NCBI RefSeq assembly: GCF_002003665.1
Contig: NZ_JATM01000002.1
Span: 1 to 64,000, forward strand
Direction: 5' to 3'
From: Bombella intestini
GTDB taxonomy: Bacteria > Pseudomonadota > Alphaproteobacteria > Acetobacterales > Acetobacteraceae
Length of the DNA: 64,000 nt
The position numbers were made by a program, and so were the translations under genes. The first letter of the stretch is position 1; each line of letters opens with the position of its first letter. Under the pieces are notes generated by a model that did no database searches, had not been told where the DNA came from, and worked only from the letters and a program-made list of their open reading frames with translations. Positions 26,901-35,654 of the stretch are shown piece after piece.

Positions 26901-27360
26901 GGAATTGCTGACAGCCGATGAGGGTAAAGATCAGGGTATCTCACCAGAAGATGTAGGTGGCGTTGCTGTTCGAGGCTGGAGCTTCATGGCGGGGCAGGGC
27001 CGCTCCGGTACGGTTTATGCTGCCCTCGTTGGGGCAGAGACGGATGAGATCGTCTTGTTTGCCATGTCCCGCTTCGCACGGGATGACGTGCGGACAGCCC
27101 ATAATGATGCGCCGCTTTGCTCTGGGTTTGAGGGGATGTTGAGACCATGGAAGGGGCGGGTCCGCCCAATGTCTGGTGTCTGGCATCTGGCCTTGGTGAA
27201 CATCGTTGGGGAGTTGTTCGGCACGGTTGTGACGGATGTCTGCATGGAGATGGAAGGCGGACGCTGTCGGACGCTGTATCGTGAAATGCCAACAGACGAA
27301 CAGCAGGAGCGTATCCGGCGGTTGGTGCTAGATTTGTCTCACCGTCAATCTAGGCAATGA
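23923..27360 (+). CDS. Giant multidomain glycosyltransferase (CgeB-like + GT4 + duplicated C-terminal module)
   Basis: 1145 residues. ATG 23983 (MAIIYNTNYTHNPNA, with AGGG upstream) is an alternative start that would drop 20 residues. Residues 20 to about 340 form a CgeB/YkvP-like glycosyltransferase domain similar to the product of the gene at 30410 (FATDPASVPVY-type nucleotide-fold features, APGPRYFELGLAGTAQV). Residues about 355-750 form a GT4-type domain: an acceptor half with VWGGVEVYQREL, then a donor half with GNFARTKGADTILSL and SLSEAWQYGLVP. Residues about 836-940 and 1016-1112 are two related copies of an unassigned module beginning RGWxF. Substrates are unknown. It overlaps the next gene by 4 nt. 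Confidence 0.88.
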   Translation: MARLRSRLQDGFSLKDLGLAMAIIYNTNYTHNPNAYLTLAIQRAAEELFGKENILVADNLSLASAAASGQHDTLLCIDGQRINQALIRRVRPAFKTVILWTFEDPFMQEVNAQLAPLFDYIFTNDPASVPVYQGKGHYLPLAASPSLHERPVLNAADCEYDLFFAGTMWPNRVRTLRRVLASFPDVRLKLVCPGNEYLPPLPDDIAALALQRPVSHEAFIDFANVSAVTLTMFRDYASHGDVSQATAPGPRYFELGLAGTAQVVEVAPGMDVEHFKSVEGVHLAYDDDEVVEHIARLLNDRKLRQDSARAAQKSVIGRHLYAHRLQVIRKITQAEFKRHAPANVVPTPRRDRLRVLMCTHSTIHEQVWGGVEVYQRELCSFLGRDVEFFFWLRRGTSCRLLSANGHELERFDVAERSWDDVVCDAQEETVFSSVLGQYNIDIVHFQHLGHHALSLPLIAKAGGVGVLFSAHDFWLVSSRYNLLNQEMRHVEDQFKSVLAMDIMLKQAEGVEYGGEQTRRAFIDRMLHHVDAIMFGTTHSRDFMHQIYPVLDRKISLVNGIPSPDVTVPVIPNTYAPLGERPLGVAIVGNFARTKGADTILSLIEAAHPDHFHFHILGYVHPDYQPVLNNLNRANVTVHGRYDIGNTDVMKQADVALFLSIWPETYCISLSEAWQYGLVPIVTEIGALDDRVTDSVNGFKVPVGRPDVVLERLELLRSSEDIRQKMMKAITPDLWTHEGEYAAGLFKLYQSLAPKRLLGVSDLMLDAGQLGILPIASWKNQAPPRHIFDPPLVRDLAISLPTHINDWFAIQGANCYLDDICHHVLVEGAEKTFRPADEFHLRGWLFLPSITTAGQLHVVLISEDEQNPLIFLKSERESRGDICELFGADVPRRSGFSVKAALRGKWCEGWYRIGIVNSINGRGAFQLLSYGLEVEGSKVRSIRSFKPSNDTILSDFYRVVNNDNVLRGVPLTRFPRGRLFAQEHGTQFYFFDRLELLTADEGKDQGISPEDVGGVAVRGWSFMAGQGRSGTVYAALVGAETDEIVLFAMSRFARDDVRTAHNDAPLCSGFEGMLRPWKGRVRPMSGVWHLALVNIVGELFGTVVTDVCMEMEGGRCRTLYREMPTDEQQERIRRLVLDLSHRQSRQ

Positions 27361-30300
27361 GTTCCGTCATGACGGAGATGAAAACTGGTTCATCGGGGGA
27401 TGTATCCCCCCGGTGGCTGGCGTTTCAACCAGAATGGTACTTACTGCGCTATCCTGATGCGCAGGAGCTGATGTTTCAGCATGGTTATGATGATCCGCAG
27501 CGTTTTTACGAAGATATAGGCTGCCATAGGGGGCATTCGCCCAACCGGTATTTCGATGAAATCTGGTACAGGCAGGCCTACCCGGAGGTCCGGCGTGGCC
27601 TGCTGGAAAAACGCTGGAAGTCCGGCTTCGAGCATTATTGTGCGGAAGGGTATCACCGTCTGTCACCGCACTGGCTGTTTGATGAGGTGGCTTACCGCCG
27701 CCGGTATATGGAGCTAACAGACCGGTATTTAGCAGAACGTGGCTTCCGCAATGGGTATGATCATTATCTCTCCTATGGCGAGATGCATGGTTTCCGGGCG
27801 GGGCCTTTTGTTGATGTCGTCCTGCTTCAGAAAATGGCAGAGCGCTACGAGGAATGGTTTGGCTCGGAGGGGCTACTAGCCTCGTGGTTGGCTCTGCCTT
27901 CTCACATTGTGGATGCTGAACCGATCTCGTGGTACTTTGATGCTTCGTGGTATCTGAAGACGTATCCGCAGGTGCAGGAGGCTATTGATGCCGGCGAGTA
28001 CGGCAACGCACTGCATCATTATCTGACCAACCCGACACCGGATGCGTTCAGTCCGTCCGCTTGGTTTGATGAAGCCTATTACCGTAGGACATCACCGGAT
28101 ATTCTGCCCTCCGTAGGGGCTAATGGATTGCGGAATGGGTATGAACATTTCGTCCTCTTCGGTGCGCATGAGGGGCGTTCCCCCGCAGAAGGGATTGATC
28201 TCGTCTCTTACAAGAGGCATCCGCTTGTTTGGTCGGATTGTGAGGGAGGGGTGTATGATAGTCCCTTCGCTCGTCTGGTAGCGGAAAAGAATGGTCAGGC
28301 CGTGCCAGTGGAGCATGAAGAGTCACTGCCTGATGAGGAACAGACACGCCAGCTTTTTCGGGATGATGCGGCCCTGTATCTTCCCGCTCTGGCACGTCGG
28401 AAGCTGGACTTCCGTGTGCGTGGCATGGCGGAGGTCAGCGTCATTATGGTCGTGCATGATCAGATCGACCTGACCCTTCAGGCTCTGGCATCTCTGCGGG
28501 CTGGGTATGATGGGGCGATCCAGCTGATCCTTGTGGATTCAGGCTCCCGTGATGAGACATCCGGGCTGGAGCAGCTTGTCGAGGGAGCGATCATCCTTCG
28601 GCACAAGGTGAATATCGGTTATCTGCTGGGCTGTAACGAGGCATTGGCCCATGTTACGGCGCCGGTCGTCCTCTATCTAAATAACGATGTACGGCTTTAC
28701 CCTGATGCTCTGCATCATGCTTTGAAGCGTCTGTATCGCCTTGATACAACCGGTGCGGTAGCTGCCCGGTTGGTACGGACTAATCTGTACCTTCAGGAGG
28801 CAGGGTCCATCATCTGGCGGGACGGGGCAACTTACGGGTACCGGCGGCAGGATGACCCCAATATTCCGGAGGCTAGTTTCAGCAGGGAGGTCGATTACGG
28901 ATCGGCGGCTTTCCTGTTGGTTAGGACGGGGCTTCTACGGCGGCTGGGCGGGTATGATACTCGATACTGGCCTGCCTATTTCGAGGATACGGACCTGTGC
29001 GTCCGGCTTCAGAAGATTGGGGCACGGATCGTTTATGAACCCCTAGCCATGGTCGAGCACTTAGAGTTTGGCAGTTCTGGGCAGAGTGGGTCTCATCAGC
29101 TGATTCAGCGGCACTGGAAGGTCTTTGCCCAGCAGCATCAGGAGTTTCTCCGGCAGCAGCAGCCTCAGCATATCCGTAATGCTCTGCTGGGGCGTGAGCG
29201 ACGCCGACCAGAGCGCCAGCGTGTCCTACTGATTGAGGACCGGATTCCCTTGCGGGGTCTGGGGTCTGGTTATGTGCGGTCCAATGATATTGTCCGTGCG
29301 CTTGTAGCGCTGGATTATCATGTGACGGTCTTCCCCGTTATGCGGGAACAGACGCCGCCCTTCCTGCTTTATCGGGACTTCCCGGAGGAAGTGGAGCTGG
29401 TTTTCAATCAGGATATGTCCACCCTGCCGGCATTTTTGGAGGAACGGGCCGGATACTATGACCTGCTCTGGGTGGGGCGGACTCATAACATGGCCCGTCT
29501 CTTGCCTTTGTTGAATGAGGCAAGTCGCTTCCTGCCGCATTGCGGGTCTGTTCTGGATACGGAGGTCGTGGCGGCCCCAAGAACCCTTCTTCAGCAGCGT
29601 GTGACAGGTCTTATGGCCGATGGTAGCCCGGCACCAGAACTGACAGCGCAGGAGTGGGCGGCGGAGCAGGATAAATTGCTGGCGGAGGAGTTGCGCTGCG
29701 CCCATTACTGCCAGCAGATCGTGGCCGTGACCGAGCATGATGCCGATCTGATTCGTCAGGCAGGCTATCCTAATGTGATGGTCCTGGGGCATGGCATGGC
29801 GGTTAGACCAACCCCCCGGCCTTATGGGGAGCGGCGAGACATTCTTTTCTTGGGAGCTTTCCATAGTGAGGCATCTCCCAATTATGATAGTATGAAATGG
29901 TTTGTTGAGGAGGTATTACCCCTCATCAAGGCTCTACCGGAGGGTGTGTGCCTGCACATTGCGGGCTATGTTCACCCAGCGGTGGATATGACCCCGCTTG
30001 GGCAGCATGATCGTGTCGAGATTCTGGGGCCGGTGGATGATTTGGATGCCCTATTTGACCGGTACCGGGTGTTTGTGGCACCGACACGTTTTGCTGGTGG
30101 GTTGCCATTTAAGGTCCATGAGGCTGCTGCTCGGGGGCTGCCCATGGTCGTAACAGACCTGCTCCGGGAGGAGGTAGGCTGGCAGGCTGGGGAAAGCCTG
30201 TTGAGCGCATCCGGAGCCGATCCGGCAGGTTTTGCCGCAGCTGTGGAGCAGCTGTATGGCGATGAAACACTCTGGCAGAGTATCCGCCAGTCTGCTCTGG

Positions 30301-30377
30301 AGGCTGTGAAGCGGGATACCGACCTAGAGGATTTCAGACACAAATTGAAACAGATTGTGGATGCCTCCCTGAACTGA
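27357..30377 (+). CDS. Giant multidomain glycosyltransferase (FDxxWY repeats + GT2 + GT4-like)
   Basis: 1006 residues. The first 290 residues hold about five degenerate repeats built on F-x-x-x-W/Y-Y-x-x-x-Y-P with a later G-x-x-H-Y (FQPEWYLLRYPDA, FDEIWYRQAYPEV, FDEVAYRRRY, FDASWYLKTYPQV, FDEAYYRRTSPDI). Residues about 360-590 are a GT2 domain (VSVIMVVHDQIDLTLQALASL, LYLNNDVRL for the DxD, and a YFEDTDLCVRL catalytic region). Residues about 620-1000 are a GT4-like domain ending FLGAFHSEASPNYDS and APTRFAGGLPFKVHEAAARGLP. It is translationally coupled to the previous gene. Probably a surface-polysaccharide or glycoprotein assembly enzyme; substrate unknown. Confidence 0.9.
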   Translation: MSSVMTEMKTGSSGDVSPRWLAFQPEWYLLRYPDAQELMFQHGYDDPQRFYEDIGCHRGHSPNRYFDEIWYRQAYPEVRRGLLEKRWKSGFEHYCAEGYHRLSPHWLFDEVAYRRRYMELTDRYLAERGFRNGYDHYLSYGEMHGFRAGPFVDVVLLQKMAERYEEWFGSEGLLASWLALPSHIVDAEPISWYFDASWYLKTYPQVQEAIDAGEYGNALHHYLTNPTPDAFSPSAWFDEAYYRRTSPDILPSVGANGLRNGYEHFVLFGAHEGRSPAEGIDLVSYKRHPLVWSDCEGGVYDSPFARLVAEKNGQAVPVEHEESLPDEEQTRQLFRDDAALYLPALARRKLDFRVRGMAEVSVIMVVHDQIDLTLQALASLRAGYDGAIQLILVDSGSRDETSGLEQLVEGAIILRHKVNIGYLLGCNEALAHVTAPVVLYLNNDVRLYPDALHHALKRLYRLDTTGAVAARLVRTNLYLQEAGSIIWRDGATYGYRRQDDPNIPEASFSREVDYGSAAFLLVRTGLLRRLGGYDTRYWPAYFEDTDLCVRLQKIGARIVYEPLAMVEHLEFGSSGQSGSHQLIQRHWKVFAQQHQEFLRQQQPQHIRNALLGRERRRPERQRVLLIEDRIPLRGLGSGYVRSNDIVRALVALDYHVTVFPVMREQTPPFLLYRDFPEEVELVFNQDMSTLPAFLEERAGYYDLLWVGRTHNMARLLPLLNEASRFLPHCGSVLDTEVVAAPRTLLQQRVTGLMADGSPAPELTAQEWAAEQDKLLAEELRCAHYCQQIVAVTEHDADLIRQAGYPNVMVLGHGMAVRPTPRPYGERRDILFLGAFHSEASPNYDSMKWFVEEVLPLIKALPEGVCLHIAGYVHPAVDMTPLGQHDRVEILGPVDDLDALFDRYRVFVAPTRFAGGLPFKVHEAAARGLPMVVTDLLREEVGWQAGESLLSASGADPAGFAAAVEQLYGDETLWQSIRQSALEAVKRDTDLEDFRHKLKQIVDASLN

Positions 30378-30409
30378 CATAGGGCAAGGCGTTGTGGGGG
30401 GAGTGACAG

Positions 30410-31438
30410 ATGAGCGCAGGTGAAGGGCAGACCGCCGTGAAGAACAATCGGAAAAAAAACAAAGTGAGCAGAAAAGAACAGAAGGTTCTACTTTGCAGTG
30501 GTGGCCGTTACGAGAGCCATGCCAATGCTCAGGTGCGCGCAACCATCGTGGAGGGGTTGGAAAACTGCTTTGGCAAAGGGAATGTGATTTCCGTCCATGT
30601 GACGGCAGCCGCCTCTGCCATTCAGACGTTGCGCCCGGCCCTTGTTTTTGCCTCAGGGTCCTATTTGCCAGAGAGTACCTATTTTGGTGAGGTATCACGG
30701 GCTGCGAAGAAAGTCGGTGCTGTGACGACCTTCTGGGCCACGGAAGACCCTTATGAGCAGGATGCGCATTACCAGATCGCCAACGATTTTGATGTGATCT
30801 TCTCCTGCGATCGCTGGGGGCATAATTTCTACCAGCGGGATCGGGTGTTTCATCTGCCGCTGGGTGCCTGCCCGAAGCAGCATTATGTGCCGATCGACCA
30901 GCAGGTAGAAAAAACCATTGATGTGCTCTTCTGCGGTGTGGCTTTCAGTTCCCGTAAGGAAGTTGTACGCAACCTTATGCCTGTGCTTCAGCAGCTTAAT
31001 ATCCGTATCATCGGGCCGGGCTGGGGCGAGATGGGTGTGGGTTTCTCCGATGCTCGGATTGAAAAGCAGCAGCTCATCGAACTGTATAGTCGCTCACGCA
31101 TTGTGCTGAATTTGGGGCGGTCTCTGCATTTTGAAAATAAACGCTTCATGATCTCCCCTTCCACACCGGGGCCACGTACATTTGAGGCTGCTGCGGCTGG
31201 GGCGTTTCAGGTCTTCCATGAAGAAACTCACGAATTACGGCGCTACTATAGTGCGGATGAGATTCCGATCTTCTCCAACCGTGATGATTTTGAGCAGATC
31301 GTGAATCGTTATCTCCGGGATGATGATTTGCGTTTTGAGATGGCCAAAAAGGCGCAGGAACGGACCATGCGGGAACATCTGTACGGCAACCGTATTGCAC
31401 AGGCTGTAGACTATCTGATGGAAGAAAAGCTGCTCTGA
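30410..31438 (+). CDS. CgeB-family glycosyltransferase
   Basis: 342 residues, start supported by GGGGGAG upstream. A basic N-terminal tail (KNNRKKNKVSRKEQK) precedes a single CgeB/YkvP-like glycosyltransferase unit (VLLCSGGRYESHANAQVRATIVEGL ... PGPRTFEAAAAGAFQVFHEETHEL). It aligns by eye with the N-terminal domain of the protein encoded at 23923. It is the third gene of a co-directional unit, 32 bp after the second, and is closed by a terminator. Donor and acceptor are unknown. Confidence 0.9.
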   Translation: MSAGEGQTAVKNNRKKNKVSRKEQKVLLCSGGRYESHANAQVRATIVEGLENCFGKGNVISVHVTAAASAIQTLRPALVFASGSYLPESTYFGEVSRAAKKVGAVTTFWATEDPYEQDAHYQIANDFDVIFSCDRWGHNFYQRDRVFHLPLGACPKQHYVPIDQQVEKTIDVLFCGVAFSSRKEVVRNLMPVLQQLNIRIIGPGWGEMGVGFSDARIEKQQLIELYSRSRIVLNLGRSLHFENKRFMISPSTPGPRTFEAAAAGAFQVFHEETHELRRYYSADEIPIFSNRDDFEQIVNRYLRDDDLRFEMAKKAQERTMREHLYGNRIAQAVDYLMEEKLL

Positions 31439-31460
31439 TAGAGCCGTTGTGATGGATGGA

Positions 31461-31493
31461 AAAAAGGGCACCCTTTTTAGGGTGCCCTTTTTG
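31461..31493 (+). terminator. Intrinsic terminator of the glycosyltransferase unit
   Basis: The inverted repeat AAAAAGGGCACCC / GGGTGCCCTTTTT sits about 20 bp after the CgeB-family gene. It is T-flanked on both sides, so it could act in both directions. Confidence 0.92.
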
Positions 31494-31503
31494 TTTCAGG
31501 GTT

Positions 31504-31539
31504 TTTATTCCCTGCCATAGCGGCACGGCAGGGAATAAA
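31504..31539 (-). terminator. Terminator of the M16 protease gene
   Basis: A perfect 13-bp stem (TTTATTCCCTGCC at 31504-31516 with its complement at 31527-31539) immediately follows the minus-strand stop at 31542. On the minus strand it ends in a run of A/T. Confidence 0.8.
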
Positions 31540-31541
31540 GT

Positions 31542-34289
31542 TCATTTTGCAGGTGCAGGGCCCATGATGATGCGGGCCATGTCCGCCGGGCGTATCCATT
31601 GGGCAAAGGCCTTCTGCACGTCTGTAGCCGTCATGTCATAGACAGCCTTGGCGGCTCTGTCTGGGTTATCCAAAGGTAGGTCTAGGTCAATGAGGGAGAG
31701 CCAGAGTTCTGCAAGGGAATCAAAGCTGGCCCGGCTCATCGGGAAACTGCGGAGCAAGGTGGCTTTGGCGAGGTCTAGCGTCTCGGCAGAAACAGGCTTT
31801 GTTCTCAGCCGGTTTAGGTCTTTTATAGCAAGGGCCTGCGCAGCGGGCACCTTGGCGGGGTCTGCTCCGAAAGTAATGGAGAAACTGCTGCGTGTGCGGC
31901 TGTAATTCAGGCTGCTGCCAACCCCATAGACATACCCGGTGCGGACACGGAGGTCCTGCATTAGAAGGGAGGAGAAGCCGTCTCCCAGAATGGTATTACC
32001 CACTGCCAGAGCGTGACGGTCTGGGTTGGTAATGGTTAGGTTTAGTGTTTCCGTAAGGGTCACTTTGTCCTGAGAGCGTCCTGGGTCGGCAATGACAGCC
32101 TTACTAGCCCGGCTGGGCGGAATTGGTGCAAGATCAACCTGTGGCGTAGGGCCTGTGGCCTGCCAGCCCCCGAAGGCGGCTGTGATCTTCTGCGTGGCTT
32201 CCTCCGGTGTGATATCGCCTATAATGACGATGGTCGTCAGGTCCGGCCGGTAGGTATTCCGGTAATAGGCATTCACATCGTTGAGTGTAAGGGCACGGAT
32301 GCTCTCTGGTGTTGCCTCACGTAGGGTAGGGTCCTTCGCCGGGACAAGAGCTTTTTTGATGGCTCGGCCAAAATGATAGGCTGGAGACTGGAGCGTGCCT
32401 TTCTGGCTGCGAGCTTCTTGCTCCCGTGTGATGGCGAAGGCGCTAGAGGGGAATGCTGGGTGCAGCTCATGTTCTGCCAGAAGGGATAGGCCGGTACCGA
32501 AGGACTCCGTTAGGGTGCTGAGGCTGAAGCTGCTGCCGGCTTCCTCTTCAGCGGAAATGTCATCAAGAGCGCGGGCTAGAGCCAGTCGGTCATGCTGGGT
32601 GCTGCCGTAGAGGAAGAGCCGGTCCGTCAGAGAGGCAACGCCTTCCTTCCCCAAGGGCTGTTCCAGCGCAGGGTTCTGGCGGATAGTGCCATATAGTTCG
32701 ATTGTGTGGCTTACATGTTCGGGCTGGACGATAAGCCGCAGGCCATTGGGAAGTGTTGTTGCATAAGGCTGGGGCGAGGCTGCTGGTAGGGTCAGGCGGG
32801 CAAGGGCCTGTTCTGCCCAATCTGGCAGAGTGACATGCTCTTTGGGTGGGTTGGTGAAGGATTCTGCCCCGCCAAAGCCTTTATCAGCCAGTGGCTTGCC
32901 CGAGTTGCTAGGCGTTAGTGTTGCGCTGATGGCGTGGCTGGGGTCTAGCCATTCCCGTGCCAGAGCATCGACATCCGCTTTGGTGACCTTTTGGAAGGCG
33001 TGGATTATGTCACGAGGGTTGTTCAGATGCTGGATGGCGACAGCCTGAGACCAGCTTTCTGCCTGCCCGCTGATGCTGTTGGCATTGAACTCCAGTGCAG
33101 CAATTTCCCTGCGCCGGGCGGCCTCAATGAGGTCTGCCGGGAGGCCGGTGGAACGGTAATGCTCCAGAATGGCTGCCATATTGACCCGGACAGGGGTTGG
33201 ATTGCCGCCCTGTGGGAACACGGCATAGGCTGTGGCAATACCGCCCTGCGCCTCTGGCGCATACATGAAGCCAGTTTCCAGTGCCTTGCCTTGTGGTACG
33301 AGGGCAAATAGATCAGCCCGCTGGCTGGCGAGTACATCCGCCAGAAGGGTTGCAGCCGCATAGCGGGGATCACGCTGGCCGGGCATTTGCCATGCCAGTG
33401 TGACCAACCCAGCCGGGAGGTCTGTTGGCAGGGAGAGTTCCCGATGGACAACGGGTTTAGGGGTGACATCTGGGCGAGTTGGAAGAGGCCGAGAGGGCAG
33501 GGCACCGAAGGCGGCTTCAACCTTCTTCAGTGTTTCGGTCGGGTCTACATCCCCGGTGATGACCAGCACGGCATTATTAGGGGCATACCAGCTTTCATAG
33601 AACTGACGGAGCTGGTCGACTGTCGTGGCATCGAAGGAGGGACGACTACCCAGAGCATCAGCTTCGTAAGGTGTATCCTTGTAGAGCAGCCCCCGCACCT
33701 GCGAGAGATAACGGTAGATCGGGCTGGAAAGGTCTCGGGAGACTTCCTGCTCGATGGCACCGCGCTCATGAGCCCATTCGTCCTTGCTGAGGGTCAGACC
33801 TTCCATTCGGCCTGCTTCAATACGTAGAAGAATGTCGAGATCACTGGCTGGAGCTGTGAAGTAATATTGTGTGACGTCCGCCGTGGTATCGGCATTGTCG
33901 TTATTACCCAGCCGTGCGCTGAGTGTAGCTAGCTGGTCCCGGCTGAGAGTTTTGGAACCATTGAACATCATATGTTCAAGAGCATGGGCCGTGCCGGGGA
34001 AGCCCTTGGGCGCATCGACAGACCCGACCTCGTAATTCATCATCGTCTGCACGACCGGGGCCAAATGATTCTGGACGATGATGACACGCAGGCCGTTTTT
34101 CAATGTGGCCCGGGTGACGCCTTCCTCATCGGATGTGCTGAGTATGGCAGATGGGGCGGGGGCCGCAGGGCTGGGCGTAGCAGCAGGCTGGGGAGCCGTG
34201 TCAGCCAGAGCGGGCAGAGCCGTGAGGCTAGTGGTCAGAAGAGTGACCGCAAGCAGGGCTGGACGGAACAGTGAAGCGGGTAAAGCCAT
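31542..34289 (-). CDS. Exported M16 family zinc metallopeptidase (pitrilysin/PqqL-like)
   Basis: 915 residues with a Sec signal peptide (about residues 1-30, ending ALPALAD) and a Pro/Ala-rich linker. The N-terminal M16 domain has the inverted zinc motif HALEH (His102, Glu105, His106), with a downstream Glu region (ERGAIEQEV). A second M16-like domain in the C-terminal half (about residue 500 onward) lacks the zinc motif, as is usual for two-domain M16 proteins. It probably degrades or processes peptides in the periplasm. Monocistronic, convergent with the glycosyltransferase unit. Confidence 0.93.
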   Translation of the reverse strand: MALPASLFRPALLAVTLLTTSLTALPALADTAPQPAATPSPAAPAPSAILSTSDEEGVTRATLKNGLRVIIVQNHLAPVVQTMMNYEVGSVDAPKGFPGTAHALEHMMFNGSKTLSRDQLATLSARLGNNDNADTTADVTQYYFTAPASDLDILLRIEAGRMEGLTLSKDEWAHERGAIEQEVSRDLSSPIYRYLSQVRGLLYKDTPYEADALGSRPSFDATTVDQLRQFYESWYAPNNAVLVITGDVDPTETLKKVEAAFGALPSRPLPTRPDVTPKPVVHRELSLPTDLPAGLVTLAWQMPGQRDPRYAAATLLADVLASQRADLFALVPQGKALETGFMYAPEAQGGIATAYAVFPQGGNPTPVRVNMAAILEHYRSTGLPADLIEAARRREIAALEFNANSISGQAESWSQAVAIQHLNNPRDIIHAFQKVTKADVDALAREWLDPSHAISATLTPSNSGKPLADKGFGGAESFTNPPKEHVTLPDWAEQALARLTLPAASPQPYATTLPNGLRLIVQPEHVSHTIELYGTIRQNPALEQPLGKEGVASLTDRLFLYGSTQHDRLALARALDDISAEEEAGSSFSLSTLTESFGTGLSLLAEHELHPAFPSSAFAITREQEARSQKGTLQSPAYHFGRAIKKALVPAKDPTLREATPESIRALTLNDVNAYYRNTYRPDLTTIVIIGDITPEEATQKITAAFGGWQATGPTPQVDLAPIPPSRASKAVIADPGRSQDKVTLTETLNLTITNPDRHALAVGNTILGDGFSSLLMQDLRVRTGYVYGVGSSLNYSRTRSSFSITFGADPAKVPAAQALAIKDLNRLRTKPVSAETLDLAKATLLRSFPMSRASFDSLAELWLSLIDLDLPLDNPDRAAKAVYDMTATDVQKAFAQWIRPADMARIIMGPAPAK

Positions 34290-34438
34290 GAGGGCTGCGC
34301 ATCCTTTCAGCAGAGGAAGGTGTCTGTCGTCTGTTTTCAGTATGCCGGTGACATATCGTCAAGGGGGCGTGTTCTGTTATAGTCCCGGTCAGGGCAGATT
34401 GTGCCAAGTGGGCATGATACCAGAGAAAAGGAGACAGG

Positions 34439-34969
34439 ATGAAGGAGGGGTTTCTTCAGGCACTGGATGATTTCATTCTGGACAGGCTGTTCCAGCCCAT
34501 TGCAGACCGTATGCCTGAACCCATATCGGCTTGGAGTATTGGCATCAATTTTGAGCTTGGTTCCGTCATCCTACAGGTTGCCTGCCTTTTTGCACCATTG
34601 TTGATTTATGGAGCCTCCATCAGCGAGAGTGTGCAGTCCGTTCTGGTGCTTCTGTGCAGTATTGTGCTGTTCATTGGGTTCCAGCGGTTCCGCCCTTTGG
34701 TGCAGTCCAATACGCTTAACCCTCTGCGCCCATTGATGCGTAGTTTGCGGCTGATTTGTCTGGCTTTTCTTATCTACGAAACCATATCCGTTTTTATATC
34801 TCCTTCCTCTCCCACCACATGGCTTTGGAGCCGTCTGGGCCTGCTTTCGCAGCTAGCTTTTGTAACGGGGTTATATTTCATGGCTTGCCAGCCTCGCCCA
34901 CCAAGAGAAGAGCGCAGGGCTGAGAAACGTCTTGCTGAACTGAGGGGAGTTGCGACTGATGGTATTTGA
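34439..34969 (+). CDS. Small membrane protein of unknown function
   Basis: 176 residues, start with AGGAG 5 nt upstream. About four hydrophobic segments (SVILQVACLFAPLLIYGA, SVLVLLCSIVLFIGF, LRLICLAFLIYETISVFI, LLSQLAFVTGLYFMACQ) are followed by a charged cytoplasmic-looking tail (PREERRAEKRLAELRG). I do not recognise a family. It overlaps the following MliC-like gene by 11 nt, so the two are likely translationally coupled. Confidence 0.75.
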   Translation: MKEGFLQALDDFILDRLFQPIADRMPEPISAWSIGINFELGSVILQVACLFAPLLIYGASISESVQSVLVLLCSIVLFIGFQRFRPLVQSNTLNPLRPLMRSLRLICLAFLIYETISVFISPSSPTTWLWSRLGLLSQLAFVTGLYFMACQPRPPREERRAEKRLAELRGVATDGI

Positions 34970-35495
34970 TCGGTTGAAAGTGGTGTCTATGTGTGGGCTG
35001 GTATTGGCGGTGGCCTGCTCTGGTGGAGAAAAGGCACAGGCAGAGGAGAGTGCTGCCAGTCAGCCCCAGCAGGCTACGCACGCCCAGCCTGTATCCCCTC
35101 GCCAGAAGGCTGCTTCGACACATAAAACAGGTAATCATCTTCTGATTCCCCTTCCGGCTGATGAGATCGTAGGGCGGCAGGATGTTGATTACACATGTAG
35201 TCTGGACGAGAAAAAGGCGGGAGATGATGTCCGGTCCCTGCGGACCTCCCTACCTGCGGGTCGCTTTACGGTCACCTATCTGAGTGCGGATATTATGGCT
35301 CTGGCCGTCCTGCCCGTGGATGGACGGGTGATGGTCTTTGCTAATGTCGTAGCGGGTGATGGGGCTAAATATGTAGGCGATCGCTACAGCTGGTGGGCTA
35401 AGGGTGATGAGGTCACGTTCGCTCGGGAGGACAAAGAAGGCGTGTCCTTTGCCTGCCATGTTGTGCCTACTGCTGGGGCACCTGCGGCTCATTGA
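34959..35495 (+). CDS. MliC-like C-type lysozyme inhibitor domain protein
   Basis: About 178 residues from ATG 34959; a TTG 9 nt upstream is also possible. The N-terminus has a hydrophobic segment ending LAVACSGGEKAQAEE, either a weak lipobox (AVAC) or an ordinary signal peptide. After a low-complexity linker, residues about 75-175 match the MliC pattern: DYTCSL, FTVTYLSADIMALAVL, GDGAKYVGDRYSWWAKGDEVTF and FACHV, with two Cys placed to bridge. MliC proteins bind and block animal c-type lysozyme in the periplasm or outer membrane. The membrane-protein neighbour is not a known partner. Confidence 0.8.
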   Translation: MVFDRLKVVSMCGLVLAVACSGGEKAQAEESAASQPQQATHAQPVSPRQKAASTHKTGNHLLIPLPADEIVGRQDVDYTCSLDEKKAGDDVRSLRTSLPAGRFTVTYLSADIMALAVLPVDGRVMVFANVVAGDGAKYVGDRYSWWAKGDEVTFAREDKEGVSFACHVVPTAGAPAAH

Positions 35496-35526
35496 ACTAA
35501 CAGATTGAATGGTTAGGGATGATACA

Positions 35527-35559
35527 GAAAAGGGCTCCCCAGTGAGGGAGCCCTTTTCA
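35527..35559 (+). terminator. Intrinsic terminator after the MliC-like gene
   Basis: The stem AAAAGGGCTCCC / GGGAGCCCTTTT has a 5-nt loop and lies about 30 bp past the stop. Confidence 0.92.
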
Positions 35560-35589
35560 TGTGGGGGAGACTGTTCTAAATCGCCCCCC

Positions 35590-35640
35590 GGAACCCGGCT
35601 TCATTTGGATGGATCGTGCTAGGTAACGAAGCCGGGTTCC
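35590..35640. repeat. 13-bp perfect inverted repeat downstream of metE
   Basis: GGAACCCGGCTTC at 35590-35602 and its exact complement at 35628-35640 flank a 25-nt spacer, 14 bp past the metE stop. It has a long loop and no clean T-run, so it is not a standard terminator, although it may stabilise or end the metE transcript. Confidence 0.7.
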
Positions 35641-35654
35641 ATCTCTTTCAGCCT

